Positions 25,407-32,538 of a stretch of 43,897 nt of DNA are shown here, piece after piece. The notes beneath the pieces are model-generated. The model was not told where the DNA came from. It searched no databases and saw only the letters and a list, made by a program, of their open reading frames with translations. A program made the translations under genes and the position numbers. Origin of the DNA: Verrucomicrobiaceae bacterium UBA2429 (GTDB taxonomy: Bacteria > Verrucomicrobiota > Verrucomicrobiia > Verrucomicrobiales > Verrucomicrobiaceae); NCBI GenBank assembly GCA_002343505.1, contig DDQZ01000033.1, positions 2,086 through 45,982 on the forward strand. Direction: 5' to 3'. Position 1 is the first letter of the stretch; each line of letters begins with the position of its first letter.

Positions 25407-26198
25407 ATGCCAGCCCCCCCAAGTCGAATCAAACAAGATCAAAAAAAATGGCTCATTGCCGGTGTGCTGGCCGCAGCAATCTTGGGGGGCTTTTGGTCAA
25501 TGTGGCTGGCTGGTCCGCCAAGCACAGAAGATGATTCGCTCGTGGAGCGGCGCAAAAATGCAAGCCCGCCACATTTAGAAGGCTCGACGAGTGGTGCGAA
25601 AGATGGCCAGACTCGGACGACATCGGGCGAGTTCTCATCAAGGAACTGGGAGTCTGGATTTCCCAAAGCGGGAGAAAGTTCGGCCAGAATTCAGTTCATC
25701 CATGATCATGTGGCGGAACTGGATGCGGACCAGGCGCGCGCCCTGCTTGTGGCGGCGTTGCGGGATCCGGAGGCGGATGTGCGCATGGAGGCGCTGAAAA
25801 TGAGCGGGTTGCTTTCGGAGCGCGAGATAGACAAAGCGGTGCTGAACATCGCCCTTCAAGACTCGGACGAGCATGTCAAAGATCGTGCGTTCACACGGGT
25901 CAACGAACTGCCTGTTCGTGAACGGATTCCATTTTTTGGCAATGCACTGACCGGACCAGGGGAGGAGACTGCCCGCAAGGCGGCGGAATGGCTGGGCGTT
26001 CTGGGCGGGTGGGATGCGGCTGCAGCGCTGGTGGCTGCATGGCCCGCTGTTGCGCACCATCCCGCTCGCTCAGCGGCCATTCAGAGATCCCTGCAACGCC
26101 TTACGGGCCAGCAGTTCAATGGGGCAGGGCAGGCGGCAGACTGGTGGGCCAAGACGTCTTCCGGGTTGGACAAAGACTTGCTACCCAAGACGCCATAG
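25407..26198 (+). CDS. Membrane-anchored HEAT-repeat protein of unknown function
   Basis: 263 residues. A basic N terminus followed by WLIAGVLAAAILGGFWSMWLAG (about 15-36) should be a single membrane anchor with the rest outside the cytoplasm. A polar, low-complexity linker (about 40-95) leads to a helical part with HEAT-like repeats: DQARALLVAALRDPEADVRM, KAVLNIALQDSDEHVKDRAF and ETARKAAEWLGVLGGWDAAA, each a helix pair with the D-x-D/E-V pattern at the turn. Such repeats usually bind other proteins. I recognise no enzyme motif. It lies between the glycan operon (divergent) and the giant repeat protein (same strand, 132 bp). Confidence 0.7.
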   Translation: MPAPPSRIKQDQKKWLIAGVLAAAILGGFWSMWLAGPPSTEDDSLVERRKNASPPHLEGSTSGAKDGQTRTTSGEFSSRNWESGFPKAGESSARIQFIHDHVAELDADQARALLVAALRDPEADVRMEALKMSGLLSEREIDKAVLNIALQDSDEHVKDRAFTRVNELPVRERIPFFGNALTGPGEETARKAAEWLGVLGGWDAAAALVAAWPAVAHHPARSAAIQRSLQRLTGQQFNGAGQAADWWAKTSSGLDKDLLPKTP

Positions 26199-26261
26199 CA
26201 TTCTCAATTTTGAAAATACCCTGATGTTTTTTCTGGAACCCTTCGCCTTTCGTGATGACAC

Positions 26262-26288
26262 TTGACAGATTCATGATATTCCTAATTT
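26262..26288 (+). promoter_or_regulatory. Possible promoter of the repeat-protein gene
   Basis: A perfect TTGACA (26262-26267) with TAATTT (26283-26288) 15 bp on, in an AT-rich stretch 43 bp before the ATG at 26331. The spacer is short and the -10 match partial, so only the -35 is persuasive. Confidence 0.35.
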
Positions 26289-26330
26289 GCTGGTAAAAAC
26301 CCCGACAATCCACTAGTCTCCCGACTTCGC

Positions 26331-29300
26331 ATGAAAACATCCCTCCCTGGATCTTTGAGCACTCGTATTCAATGCGCCGTTTTGGCCGCTGGCCTCGCGT
26401 TATCCACCGCACCGTCATATTCGCAAAATTCCATCGTGCTCACGCCTGTGGCGGAGACAGGAGAAACCGCTCCAGGCACTGTCTCAACGTGGAGTTCCCT
26501 CAGTTCATCGTTGGCCTCAGTAAGCGCGGATGGCGGTGTCAGCTTTGTTGGGACCGCTGGCGGTCTCAGCGGCCTGTGGTACGGTGAACCCGGTTCTTTG
26601 CTGCTCGCGGCACGTCAAGGTGACGCAGCACCTGGAACGGGCGCGAACTTCGGAACGTTCAATATTGATACCACAGCCTTTGCGGCAACTTTTGAGGCGG
26701 CGTTTTCCAACACGCTCGACGACAGCAACGATAGTATTTGGACCACCACTGTAGGTCCAGCTTTGGACTTGGTCGCCCTGGAAGGTGCCGCCACTCCTGC
26801 AAGTTTGGCTGGCAAAACTTTCTCGATTTTGAACCAGCCCAGTGTGAACGATAATGGCGACATTGTTTTCCGAGCCACAGTGGAGCCATCTCCCGGGGTC
26901 CGCACCCTTTGGCGCAGCATCAACGGCGTGGGCATTGAGCATATCGCCAGAAACACCGAGCCAACCAATATCGGGGCGCTTCCAGGCAGCACCTACAACG
27001 TCATTGGAGACATGTATTGCATCAACAATGATGGCGAAGTGGTGTTTCGCACCAGTTTGAGCGGGATTGGAGCCAACAACAACGTGCTGCTCTCCATGCC
27101 CGACCCGATACCCGGAGGTGGCCCCACACTTGTGGCTCGCGAAGGTGATGTCGCTCCCGGCGCAGGTGCTTCTACTTACCTGGACTTCACGGCATGTCAC
27201 ATCAACAATTCTGAAGACATTCTGTTTCGGGCCAGCCTTGGCGGAGTGGCTCCAGCTTCGGCCAACACAGGCGCTTGGCATTATGACTCTGCCACGACGA
27301 CCATCACAGATATCGCGGTGGAAGGCAACGCAACACCTGGCTTTGTCGGGGGCTTTTTCGACACGATTGAAGAATTGTTCCTGGCGGACAATGGTGTGAT
27401 TGTTGTGGTGGCAATCGCTCGCGACACTGCCAATGACACAGGCAGTCTGATCGGCCGGGGTGTTTGGATGGACGCCGGTGCCGGCATGGAACTGGTGGCG
27501 CTGGTTACTCAAAACATTTTTGACCGTGATGGCAGCACGGTATATGGCACAGTGAAAAATATTGACCAGGTCACCATGAATTCGGATGGTGATATTGCCA
27601 TTGAGTTGCGAGCTGGTCCCGGTGCATCCTCCATCAAGGGTATCTGGAAGCGGGAAGCAGTTGCAGCGGCTGTGGCGCAGCGTCTTATCTCGGTGGGAGA
27701 CACCACTTATGACAGCAATCGCGTCGCCCGTGTCCTGACCGGACTTGACCTCCCTGAGTCAGAGGCTTTCACGTCGAACGGAGGCGGTCCGATTGGGCGT
27801 TCCAGGACGCTTGGAGATGATTTCATTCCGTTGCTATGGGCGAACTATGCGGGCGGCAGCGGACTTTATTTCGCTGATGCGCAGTCTCTGAGTTTTCTTG
27901 TCACCTCCACCAACGAGGAGGCACCCGGCACGGCTAATGGCACTTTGTTTGATTCCCTGCGTCCTTCCGGAACCATCAACGAAAATGGGTTGATCGCCTT
28001 CCGTGCTTTCTTGCAGGATACAACGGGTGATGCTTTGGCCGGTGTGAATCTCCAGGGCATCTGGGCGGAACTGCCGGGCGGGGGCGGCGTGCCCACGCTC
28101 AATCTTGCGGCTCGTCAGGGGAACATGACTCCAGGCGGGGATGTATATGGGCAGATGCCGCTGAATCCGGTGTTCAACGACAACAATCAGATCGCTTTTT
28201 CCTCACCGGTTCAAGGCGGTGGCAACGCGCTCTTTGCTGGAACACTTGCTTCATTATCTGAGATTGCGCGCTCCGGGGATGCCGTGGGGGCTTTTGCAGG
28301 GCTGCCGACCGGACTCGTATATGACTTGGTCCGCTCACCTCTGGCATACAACAATGGCGCGCGTCTGCTCGCAAGCTGCACATTTGCCCTTGATGAAATC
28401 CTGGGAGTTACCGCGAACAACGACAGCGCCATTCTCCGTCACGGAACCTCGCGCCGCATGATTGCCAGGGAAGGCGACGCGGTGCCTGCGCCGCCTGCGC
28501 CCAATCCGGCCGCCACGGGTGTGTTCGGGCATCTTTACAACGCCAATGTTTATCTCAACACCAATCACAATTCCGCCTTCGTGGCAGCCAGGAGAGTTAA
28601 CGCCGCACTGGGTATCACCAGTGCCAACAATGCCGGTGTCTTTTATCATAACGGCACCACTCTGGGCACAGTTGCGATTGGCTCGACGGCGACAAACATT
28701 CAGACTGCCCCTGGCACCGGTGGCGCGCAATATCTGAAGCCTGCTGAAAGCATCGCGTTCAACAATGCCAACCGCATTGCCTTCCTGACCACCCTGCAAG
28801 GCGCGGGTGTCACACTGGCGAATAATCTGGCCCTTTACAGCAGCCTGAACGGCGCGGCTCCCGTCCTCCTGGCCAGGACGGGATCCACCCAGGCTAGCGG
28901 TGAAGGACCTGGAGGAATCGCTGCGGCTGCTACCTTCGCGGCCCTTGGCAGACCTCATCTAAATTCCACCACCACACTTGTCTTCCGGGCGAATCTCACC
29001 GTCGGTGACGGTGGGGTGACCGTGAATGATGATGCGGGTATCTGGAGCAATTCGGGCGCTGGAGCGACAGCCCTGCTCCTTCGCAAAGGTGATTTTGCAC
29101 CGGATGCGAACGGTAATGCGACCGCAGCTGTGTTTGACTCGTTTGATCATCCTGTGATCAGCGCGGATGGACGCGTGGTCATCGGGGCTACGCTTCGAGT
29201 TGGTGTAGGCGGTGTCACTGTCAATGATGATCGTGCTGTCTACGCGCAGACATCTGGAGGGGTTTTTGTTCTTGTGGCCCGTGAAGGCCAGGCGCTTGAC

Positions 29301-29474
29301 ATCGCCGATGGTCTTGGTGGCACCGTTAACGTCAACATTCGCGACCTTTCCTATCCAGGTTCGGGAGGAGCCGCCAGCAACTCCTACAAGGCCATCAGCA
29401 CGAGCGGTTTTGTCCTCGTCAACCTTGAGTTCGTCACGGGTGAGACAGCCATGATGCTCTTCCTCGTCCCTTGA
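26331..29474 (+). CDS. Giant secreted tandem-repeat protein (NxxGxxxF-type choice-of-anchor repeats)
   Basis: A 1047-residue exported protein. The signal peptide covers about 1-31 (AVLAAGLALSTAPSYSQ). The rest is about a dozen or more repeats of 55-75 residues, each with an A-R-x-G-D-x-x-P-G opening (LAARQGDAAPGTG, LVAREGDVAPGAG, LAARQGNMTPGGD, MIAREGDAVPAPP, LVAREGQALDIAD), a middle N-x-x-G-x-I-x-F-R-A strand (SVNDNGDIVFRATV, INNDGEVVFRTSL, INNSEDILFRASL, ISADGRVVIGATL) and a G-I-W closing strand. This pattern matches the choice-of-anchor tandem-repeat family known from Planctomycetota and Verrucomicrobiota and predicts beta-rich, possibly propeller-like blades. Two neighbouring repeats near the end share GGVTVNDD. 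It ends with MMLFLVP and has no PEP-CTERM or other sorting tail. Function is unknown. Confidence 0.85.
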   Translation: MKTSLPGSLSTRIQCAVLAAGLALSTAPSYSQNSIVLTPVAETGETAPGTVSTWSSLSSSLASVSADGGVSFVGTAGGLSGLWYGEPGSLLLAARQGDAAPGTGANFGTFNIDTTAFAATFEAAFSNTLDDSNDSIWTTTVGPALDLVALEGAATPASLAGKTFSILNQPSVNDNGDIVFRATVEPSPGVRTLWRSINGVGIEHIARNTEPTNIGALPGSTYNVIGDMYCINNDGEVVFRTSLSGIGANNNVLLSMPDPIPGGGPTLVAREGDVAPGAGASTYLDFTACHINNSEDILFRASLGGVAPASANTGAWHYDSATTTITDIAVEGNATPGFVGGFFDTIEELFLADNGVIVVVAIARDTANDTGSLIGRGVWMDAGAGMELVALVTQNIFDRDGSTVYGTVKNIDQVTMNSDGDIAIELRAGPGASSIKGIWKREAVAAAVAQRLISVGDTTYDSNRVARVLTGLDLPESEAFTSNGGGPIGRSRTLGDDFIPLLWANYAGGSGLYFADAQSLSFLVTSTNEEAPGTANGTLFDSLRPSGTINENGLIAFRAFLQDTTGDALAGVNLQGIWAELPGGGGVPTLNLAARQGNMTPGGDVYGQMPLNPVFNDNNQIAFSSPVQGGGNALFAGTLASLSEIARSGDAVGAFAGLPTGLVYDLVRSPLAYNNGARLLASCTFALDEILGVTANNDSAILRHGTSRRMIAREGDAVPAPPAPNPAATGVFGHLYNANVYLNTNHNSAFVAARRVNAALGITSANNAGVFYHNGTTLGTVAIGSTATNIQTAPGTGGAQYLKPAESIAFNNANRIAFLTTLQGAGVTLANNLALYSSLNGAAPVLLARTGSTQASGEGPGGIAAAATFAALGRPHLNSTTTLVFRANLTVGDGGVTVNDDAGIWSNSGAGATALLLRKGDFAPDANGNATAAVFDSFDHPVISADGRVVIGATLRVGVGGVTVNDDRAVYAQTSGGVFVLVAREGQALDIADGLGGTVNVNIRDLSYPGSGGAASNSYKAISTSGFVLVNLEFVTGETAMMLFLVP

Positions 29475-29512
29475 ACCTGACAGTTGGGTGGCATACACCT
29501 TTTGTGGTTACC

Positions 29513-29539
29513 CCGGCGCATCTTGATTGGATGCGCCGG
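29513..29539 (+). terminator. Hairpin downstream of the repeat-protein gene, possible terminator
   Basis: A perfect 10-bp stem (CCGGCGCATC, 29513-29522, with 29530-29539) closes a 7-nt loop, 38 bp after the stop at 29474. Only a short T3 follows on the plus strand, so termination may be weak or rely on another factor. The minus-strand gene ends 166 bp further on. Confidence 0.5.
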
Positions 29540-29642
29540 AGCGCTTTAAGGCGGGCTGATTCGCGCCCATGCGAACCGGAGTCCCATGGGCTGGACCCGG
29601 AATCGAGAATTCCATCAGGCAAATGGGTTTGCCTTCATGCAG

Positions 29643-29656
29643 AAATTTGAATTTTA
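29643..29656. repeat. Two-unit degenerate 7-bp repeat
   Basis: AAATTTG followed by AATTTTA, an AT-rich pair of heptamers in an otherwise GC-rich spacer. It resembles the heptamers inside the TonB receptor gene (31732-31766). It is too short to be sure it is more than chance. Confidence 0.3.
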
Positions 29657-29704
29657 GGTGGAAGCCATCAACCGGGATACAGCCTGCTCCAAAGAACCGG
29701 TTTT

Positions 29705-31780
29705 TTAAAACCGCAAAGTGACCCGCGCGCGGAACATGCGCGGCTCCACCGGATGCGCATGGACGCCGTTCACGGGTGCAAGCTCGCTCTTGAGCTGGCT
29801 CTCGTAGGCGTATTCGATGTCGTTGTCGGCGCGATTCAGGAGGTTCAGGCAGTCCAGGGCCACTTCCCAGTTGTCGCGCCGGTAGCCGAGGGTGGCATTG
29901 ACCATCAGGCTGTCCCGGCTTTCGAACTCATTGGCCTCGTCCAGCGGACGCGCGCCAAAGGCGCGGACGCGCGCTCCGGCGAACCACCCTGGCGCATTGC
30001 CCTGCGCTCCCAGATTGATGCCGCCGCTGAACATGACGGGCACGCTGTTGGGAATGCGGTCGTCACCGCCCACGCCGCGCAGGCGCGCGTAGGTCAGGGC
30101 CAGTTCGGCATCGGCGCTGAACCAGGAAGCGGGGCGCCAGTAGGTTGCCAGTTCGACCCCGTAACGGTCGGAGCCGGGGCCCGGTTCGTTGGTGCCGGCG
30201 TCGCCCACATAGAGCAGCTCGCTGTCACTCCGCAGCCAGAAGAAGGCGAGCGTGGCGGTGACATCCTCAATGGCCTGGGTGCGCAGTCCCGCCTCCGCTC
30301 CGAGCGTGCGCACCAGGGCATCCGCAGGGCTGTTGGAGGCGGTGACGCCGCGCGTGTCATTGCTATGGAAGCCGGTGCCGAAGCTCAGGTAGTACTCCGT
30401 GTCATGCCAGGGGCCGAAGATGGCGCTGAATTTGGGGCTGACGATGCCATCCCACTCGCTGCCCTCCTGGTTGCGCGCGGTGCTGGCTTGATTGTCGAAA
30501 TGATAAAGGTCTCCCCTCAACCCGAGCACGGTGCGGAACCAGGGCGCCCAGCGGCTTTGCAACTCGGCATAGACCCCGGCGCTGTTTTGCATGAGGTCGT
30601 CCTGCCGGATGATGCTGGTGCGCTCGCGGCGCGTGGTGTTCCAGAGGCCGATGCCGTCTATGAAGTCATGCCGCGTCTGAGCCCCGAGGGTGAAATCGTG
30701 CTCCACGCCGAATGCCTCCCGCTTCTCCCAGGTGCGCGCCACCTGGCCGCCGAAGATCCACCGGTTCTCGGACTGCTCGAACTGGTCTCCCAGGGGGCCG
30801 TTGACGAAGTAGCTGAAGTTGGAGAAAAGGTTCAGGGAGTAGTGGATGCCATAGACATTGGCGCGGGTGACCACGTCTCCGTCGCGGGTCTGCATGGCCA
30901 CGTTCAGGCTGTAGCGCTCGCTGTCGCCGCCGGAGGTGGGGTCGAGTGTGTCGAAGCGGCCCAGGCCGGAGGCGCGCACGGGGATTTGGTCCGTGCTGGT
31001 CCAAGAGCCGGTGTAGCCCTGGAAGGTCACGGAGAGGTTGTCATCCTCGTCACCCGTGAACCACCTCAGCAGGCCGTTCCAGCGGTTGAACTCTTCCGGC
31101 TGGGTCCAGGGGCCGTCATAGTAGTTGAACTCCAGCCCGTAGGTGAGCGCGCCGGCCTCAGTGGCCGGCAGCGTGCCTGCGAGCAGGGAGCGGTAGTAAT
31201 TGTACTCTCCGAACTCGGCCTTGATCATGTGCCCGGGCAGCCGGTCCACGAGGCGGAAGTTGGCGCTGCCGGCGGAGGAAAGGTCGCCGTCCGCCGCGGT
31301 GTAGGTGCCCTTGGCGTAGGCGATGCTGTCCACCAGTTCGGGGATCACGGGGTTGAGGTCCGTGTAGCCCTGGCCGTGCGCGTGGGAGACGAAGCTCAGC
31401 GGCATGCCATCCAGGCTGACGGCGAAGTCGGTGCCGTGGTCGAGGTTGAAGCCGCGCAGGAAGTACTGGTTGGCTTTGCCGCCGCCGGCGTGCTGGGTGA
31501 TGACCATGCCGGGGATGGTCTCCAGGATTTCGCCACGCCGGAGCAGGGGGCGGGAGAGGAAATCCTCCTGGGTGGCGACGCCTTTGGAGGCGGTGTCGGT
31601 GACGCCCAGCAAGGGCCGTGCCTTGCCCTCGACAACAACTTCAGGGAGCGTGGTTTGAGTTTCGGCGGCGGGTTCTTGAGAGCAGAGCAGGCCGTTGAAG
31701 CAGACGGCAGCCAGAAAGAGGGAGGTGCGAAATTTGAAATCTGAAATTTGAAGATATCTGAAAAAATAAAGGGGATGCAT
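29705..31780 (-). CDS. TonB-dependent outer-membrane receptor
   Basis: A 691-residue outer-membrane active transporter. The hydrophobic stretch TSLFLAAVCFNGLLCSQ serves as export signal, and the plug domain begins TLPEVVVEGKARPLLG. The plug carries GMVITQHAGGGKANQYFLRGF, HGTDFAVSLDGMPL and SHAHGQGYTDLNPVIPELVD. The long remainder is a 22-strand-type beta-barrel with alternating pattern, ending MFRARVTLRF with the C-terminal aromatic needed for outer-membrane insertion. Upstream bases of the frame are open for 65 more codons, but the ATG at 31780 gives the most plausible start. Its first residues are encoded by a 7-bp tandem repeat (31732-31766). The substrate is unknown. The neighbouring metal ATPase makes a metal chelate conceivable. 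TonB and ExbBD are not in the window. Confidence 0.92.
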   Translation of the reverse strand: MHPLYFFRYLQISDFKFRTSLFLAAVCFNGLLCSQEPAAETQTTLPEVVVEGKARPLLGVTDTASKGVATQEDFLSRPLLRRGEILETIPGMVITQHAGGGKANQYFLRGFNLDHGTDFAVSLDGMPLSFVSHAHGQGYTDLNPVIPELVDSIAYAKGTYTAADGDLSSAGSANFRLVDRLPGHMIKAEFGEYNYYRSLLAGTLPATEAGALTYGLEFNYYDGPWTQPEEFNRWNGLLRWFTGDEDDNLSVTFQGYTGSWTSTDQIPVRASGLGRFDTLDPTSGGDSERYSLNVAMQTRDGDVVTRANVYGIHYSLNLFSNFSYFVNGPLGDQFEQSENRWIFGGQVARTWEKREAFGVEHDFTLGAQTRHDFIDGIGLWNTTRRERTSIIRQDDLMQNSAGVYAELQSRWAPWFRTVLGLRGDLYHFDNQASTARNQEGSEWDGIVSPKFSAIFGPWHDTEYYLSFGTGFHSNDTRGVTASNSPADALVRTLGAEAGLRTQAIEDVTATLAFFWLRSDSELLYVGDAGTNEPGPGSDRYGVELATYWRPASWFSADAELALTYARLRGVGGDDRIPNSVPVMFSGGINLGAQGNAPGWFAGARVRAFGARPLDEANEFESRDSLMVNATLGYRRDNWEVALDCLNLLNRADNDIEYAYESQLKSELAPVNGVHAHPVEPRMFRARVTLRF
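31732..31766 (-). repeat. Five-unit 7-bp tandem repeat inside the TonB receptor 5' end
   Basis: Read on the coding strand there are five heptamers: TTTTTTC, AGATATC, TTCAAAT, TTCAGAT, TTCAAAT. The last three are nearly identical. They are translated as part of the signal sequence (residues around FFRYLQISDFKF). Confidence 0.7.
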
Positions 31781-31881
31781 GAGAGTGGGAATGGGTTGGT
31801 GGGTAAACGACGGGGCGAGCCAGGGGGAATGCGGGCACGGCATGCCGGCGGGCGGCGCGCGGGCGCGGCAATGCGAGCCGT

Positions 31882-31897
31882 CTCCGCAGTTGCGGAG
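31882..31897. promoter_or_regulatory. Short perfect palindrome between the small membrane gene and the TonB receptor
   Basis: CTCCGCA and its complement TGCGGAG flank a 2-bp spacer. It lies in the 133-bp gap upstream of the receptor start (31780) and could be a dimeric repressor site or a small hairpin. It matches no regulator box I know. Confidence 0.3.
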
Positions 31898-31913
31898 GCG
31901 GGTTCGATGTTGT

Positions 31914-32318
31914 TCAACCCACTCTCGGTGGAGGCAAGGGCGGCGCTTGGGCCAGCCTTGCAGGCGGCGGATCATGGGGTGATCCCATTTCCGCTTGGAT
32001 GGGCGCGGGCGGGAAGAATCGCGGCGCGTTCAGCCCGCCCAATGACCAGTTTTTGTCTGCCTTGCACTTGCTTTTTTTGGCGGGGGCGGAAGCAGGCGCT
32101 TCTTCCCCGGCGGGCAGGCCAGCGCGGGAGAGAAGCGCCGCGCATTCCGCGGCCTCCATGCGCGCGAGAGCGCCTGCCATGCGTGCTTCCAGACCGCTTC
32201 CGCGAGTCAGCCGCTCCAGAACCAGCAGCCCGCCGATGACCAGCGGCCCGCCCAGCACTTGGCAGAGGGCGAGCAGGTAGAGAAGCCGGGCATTTCGCTT
32301 CAGAGCATGCATCGGCAT
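31914..32318 (-). CDS. Small membrane-anchored protein of unknown function
   Basis: 134 residues from the ATG at 32318 (a second in-frame ATG follows six bases on). One strong hydrophobic segment, LLYLLALCQVLGGPLVIGGLLVL (about 13-35), is followed by an alanine-rich helix with a cysteine (RMEAAECAALLSRAG), a lysine-rich patch with a further cysteine (KKSKCKADKNWSL) and a proline-rich tail. It would be anchored with the C-terminal part in the periplasm. I recognise no family. It is transcribed towards the TonB receptor (133 bp gap) and divergently from the metal ATPase (220 bp), so a shared regulation in metal or nutrient uptake is possible. That is inference. Confidence 0.5.
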   Translation of the reverse strand: MPMHALKRNARLLYLLALCQVLGGPLVIGGLLVLERLTRGSGLEARMAGALARMEAAECAALLSRAGLPAGEEAPASAPAKKSKCKADKNWSLGGLNAPRFFPPAPIQAEMGSPHDPPPARLAQAPPLPPPRVG

Positions 32319-32538
32319 CCAGGCTAGAGTGCGGGTGCCGGGTGGCAAGCGTGCGTTGGCGGATTTATGAAAGCCGCGGCCTCGGCGCAAAGGGAGGCAC
32401 AGGAGCGCGAATGACGCCTTCAAAGAGCCGTATTGAAATGTCTGCCAAGCATCCGCCTCATTCTTTGGCTCGCAAATCCCGCCGCCTCTATGACAAGACG
32501 CGCGGAGCGCCTGCCTCACTGCCGCCGATGCTGGGGCG

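Noticed and set aside
29413..29474. PEP-CTERM sorting signal at the end of the giant repeat protein
   Set aside because: There is no P-E-P motif, membrane helix or basic tail before the stop codon.
29753..31744. Open frame of about 663 codons on the plus strand
   Set aside because: It is antisense to the well-supported TonB receptor gene and has only low-complexity A/V/G/E composition.
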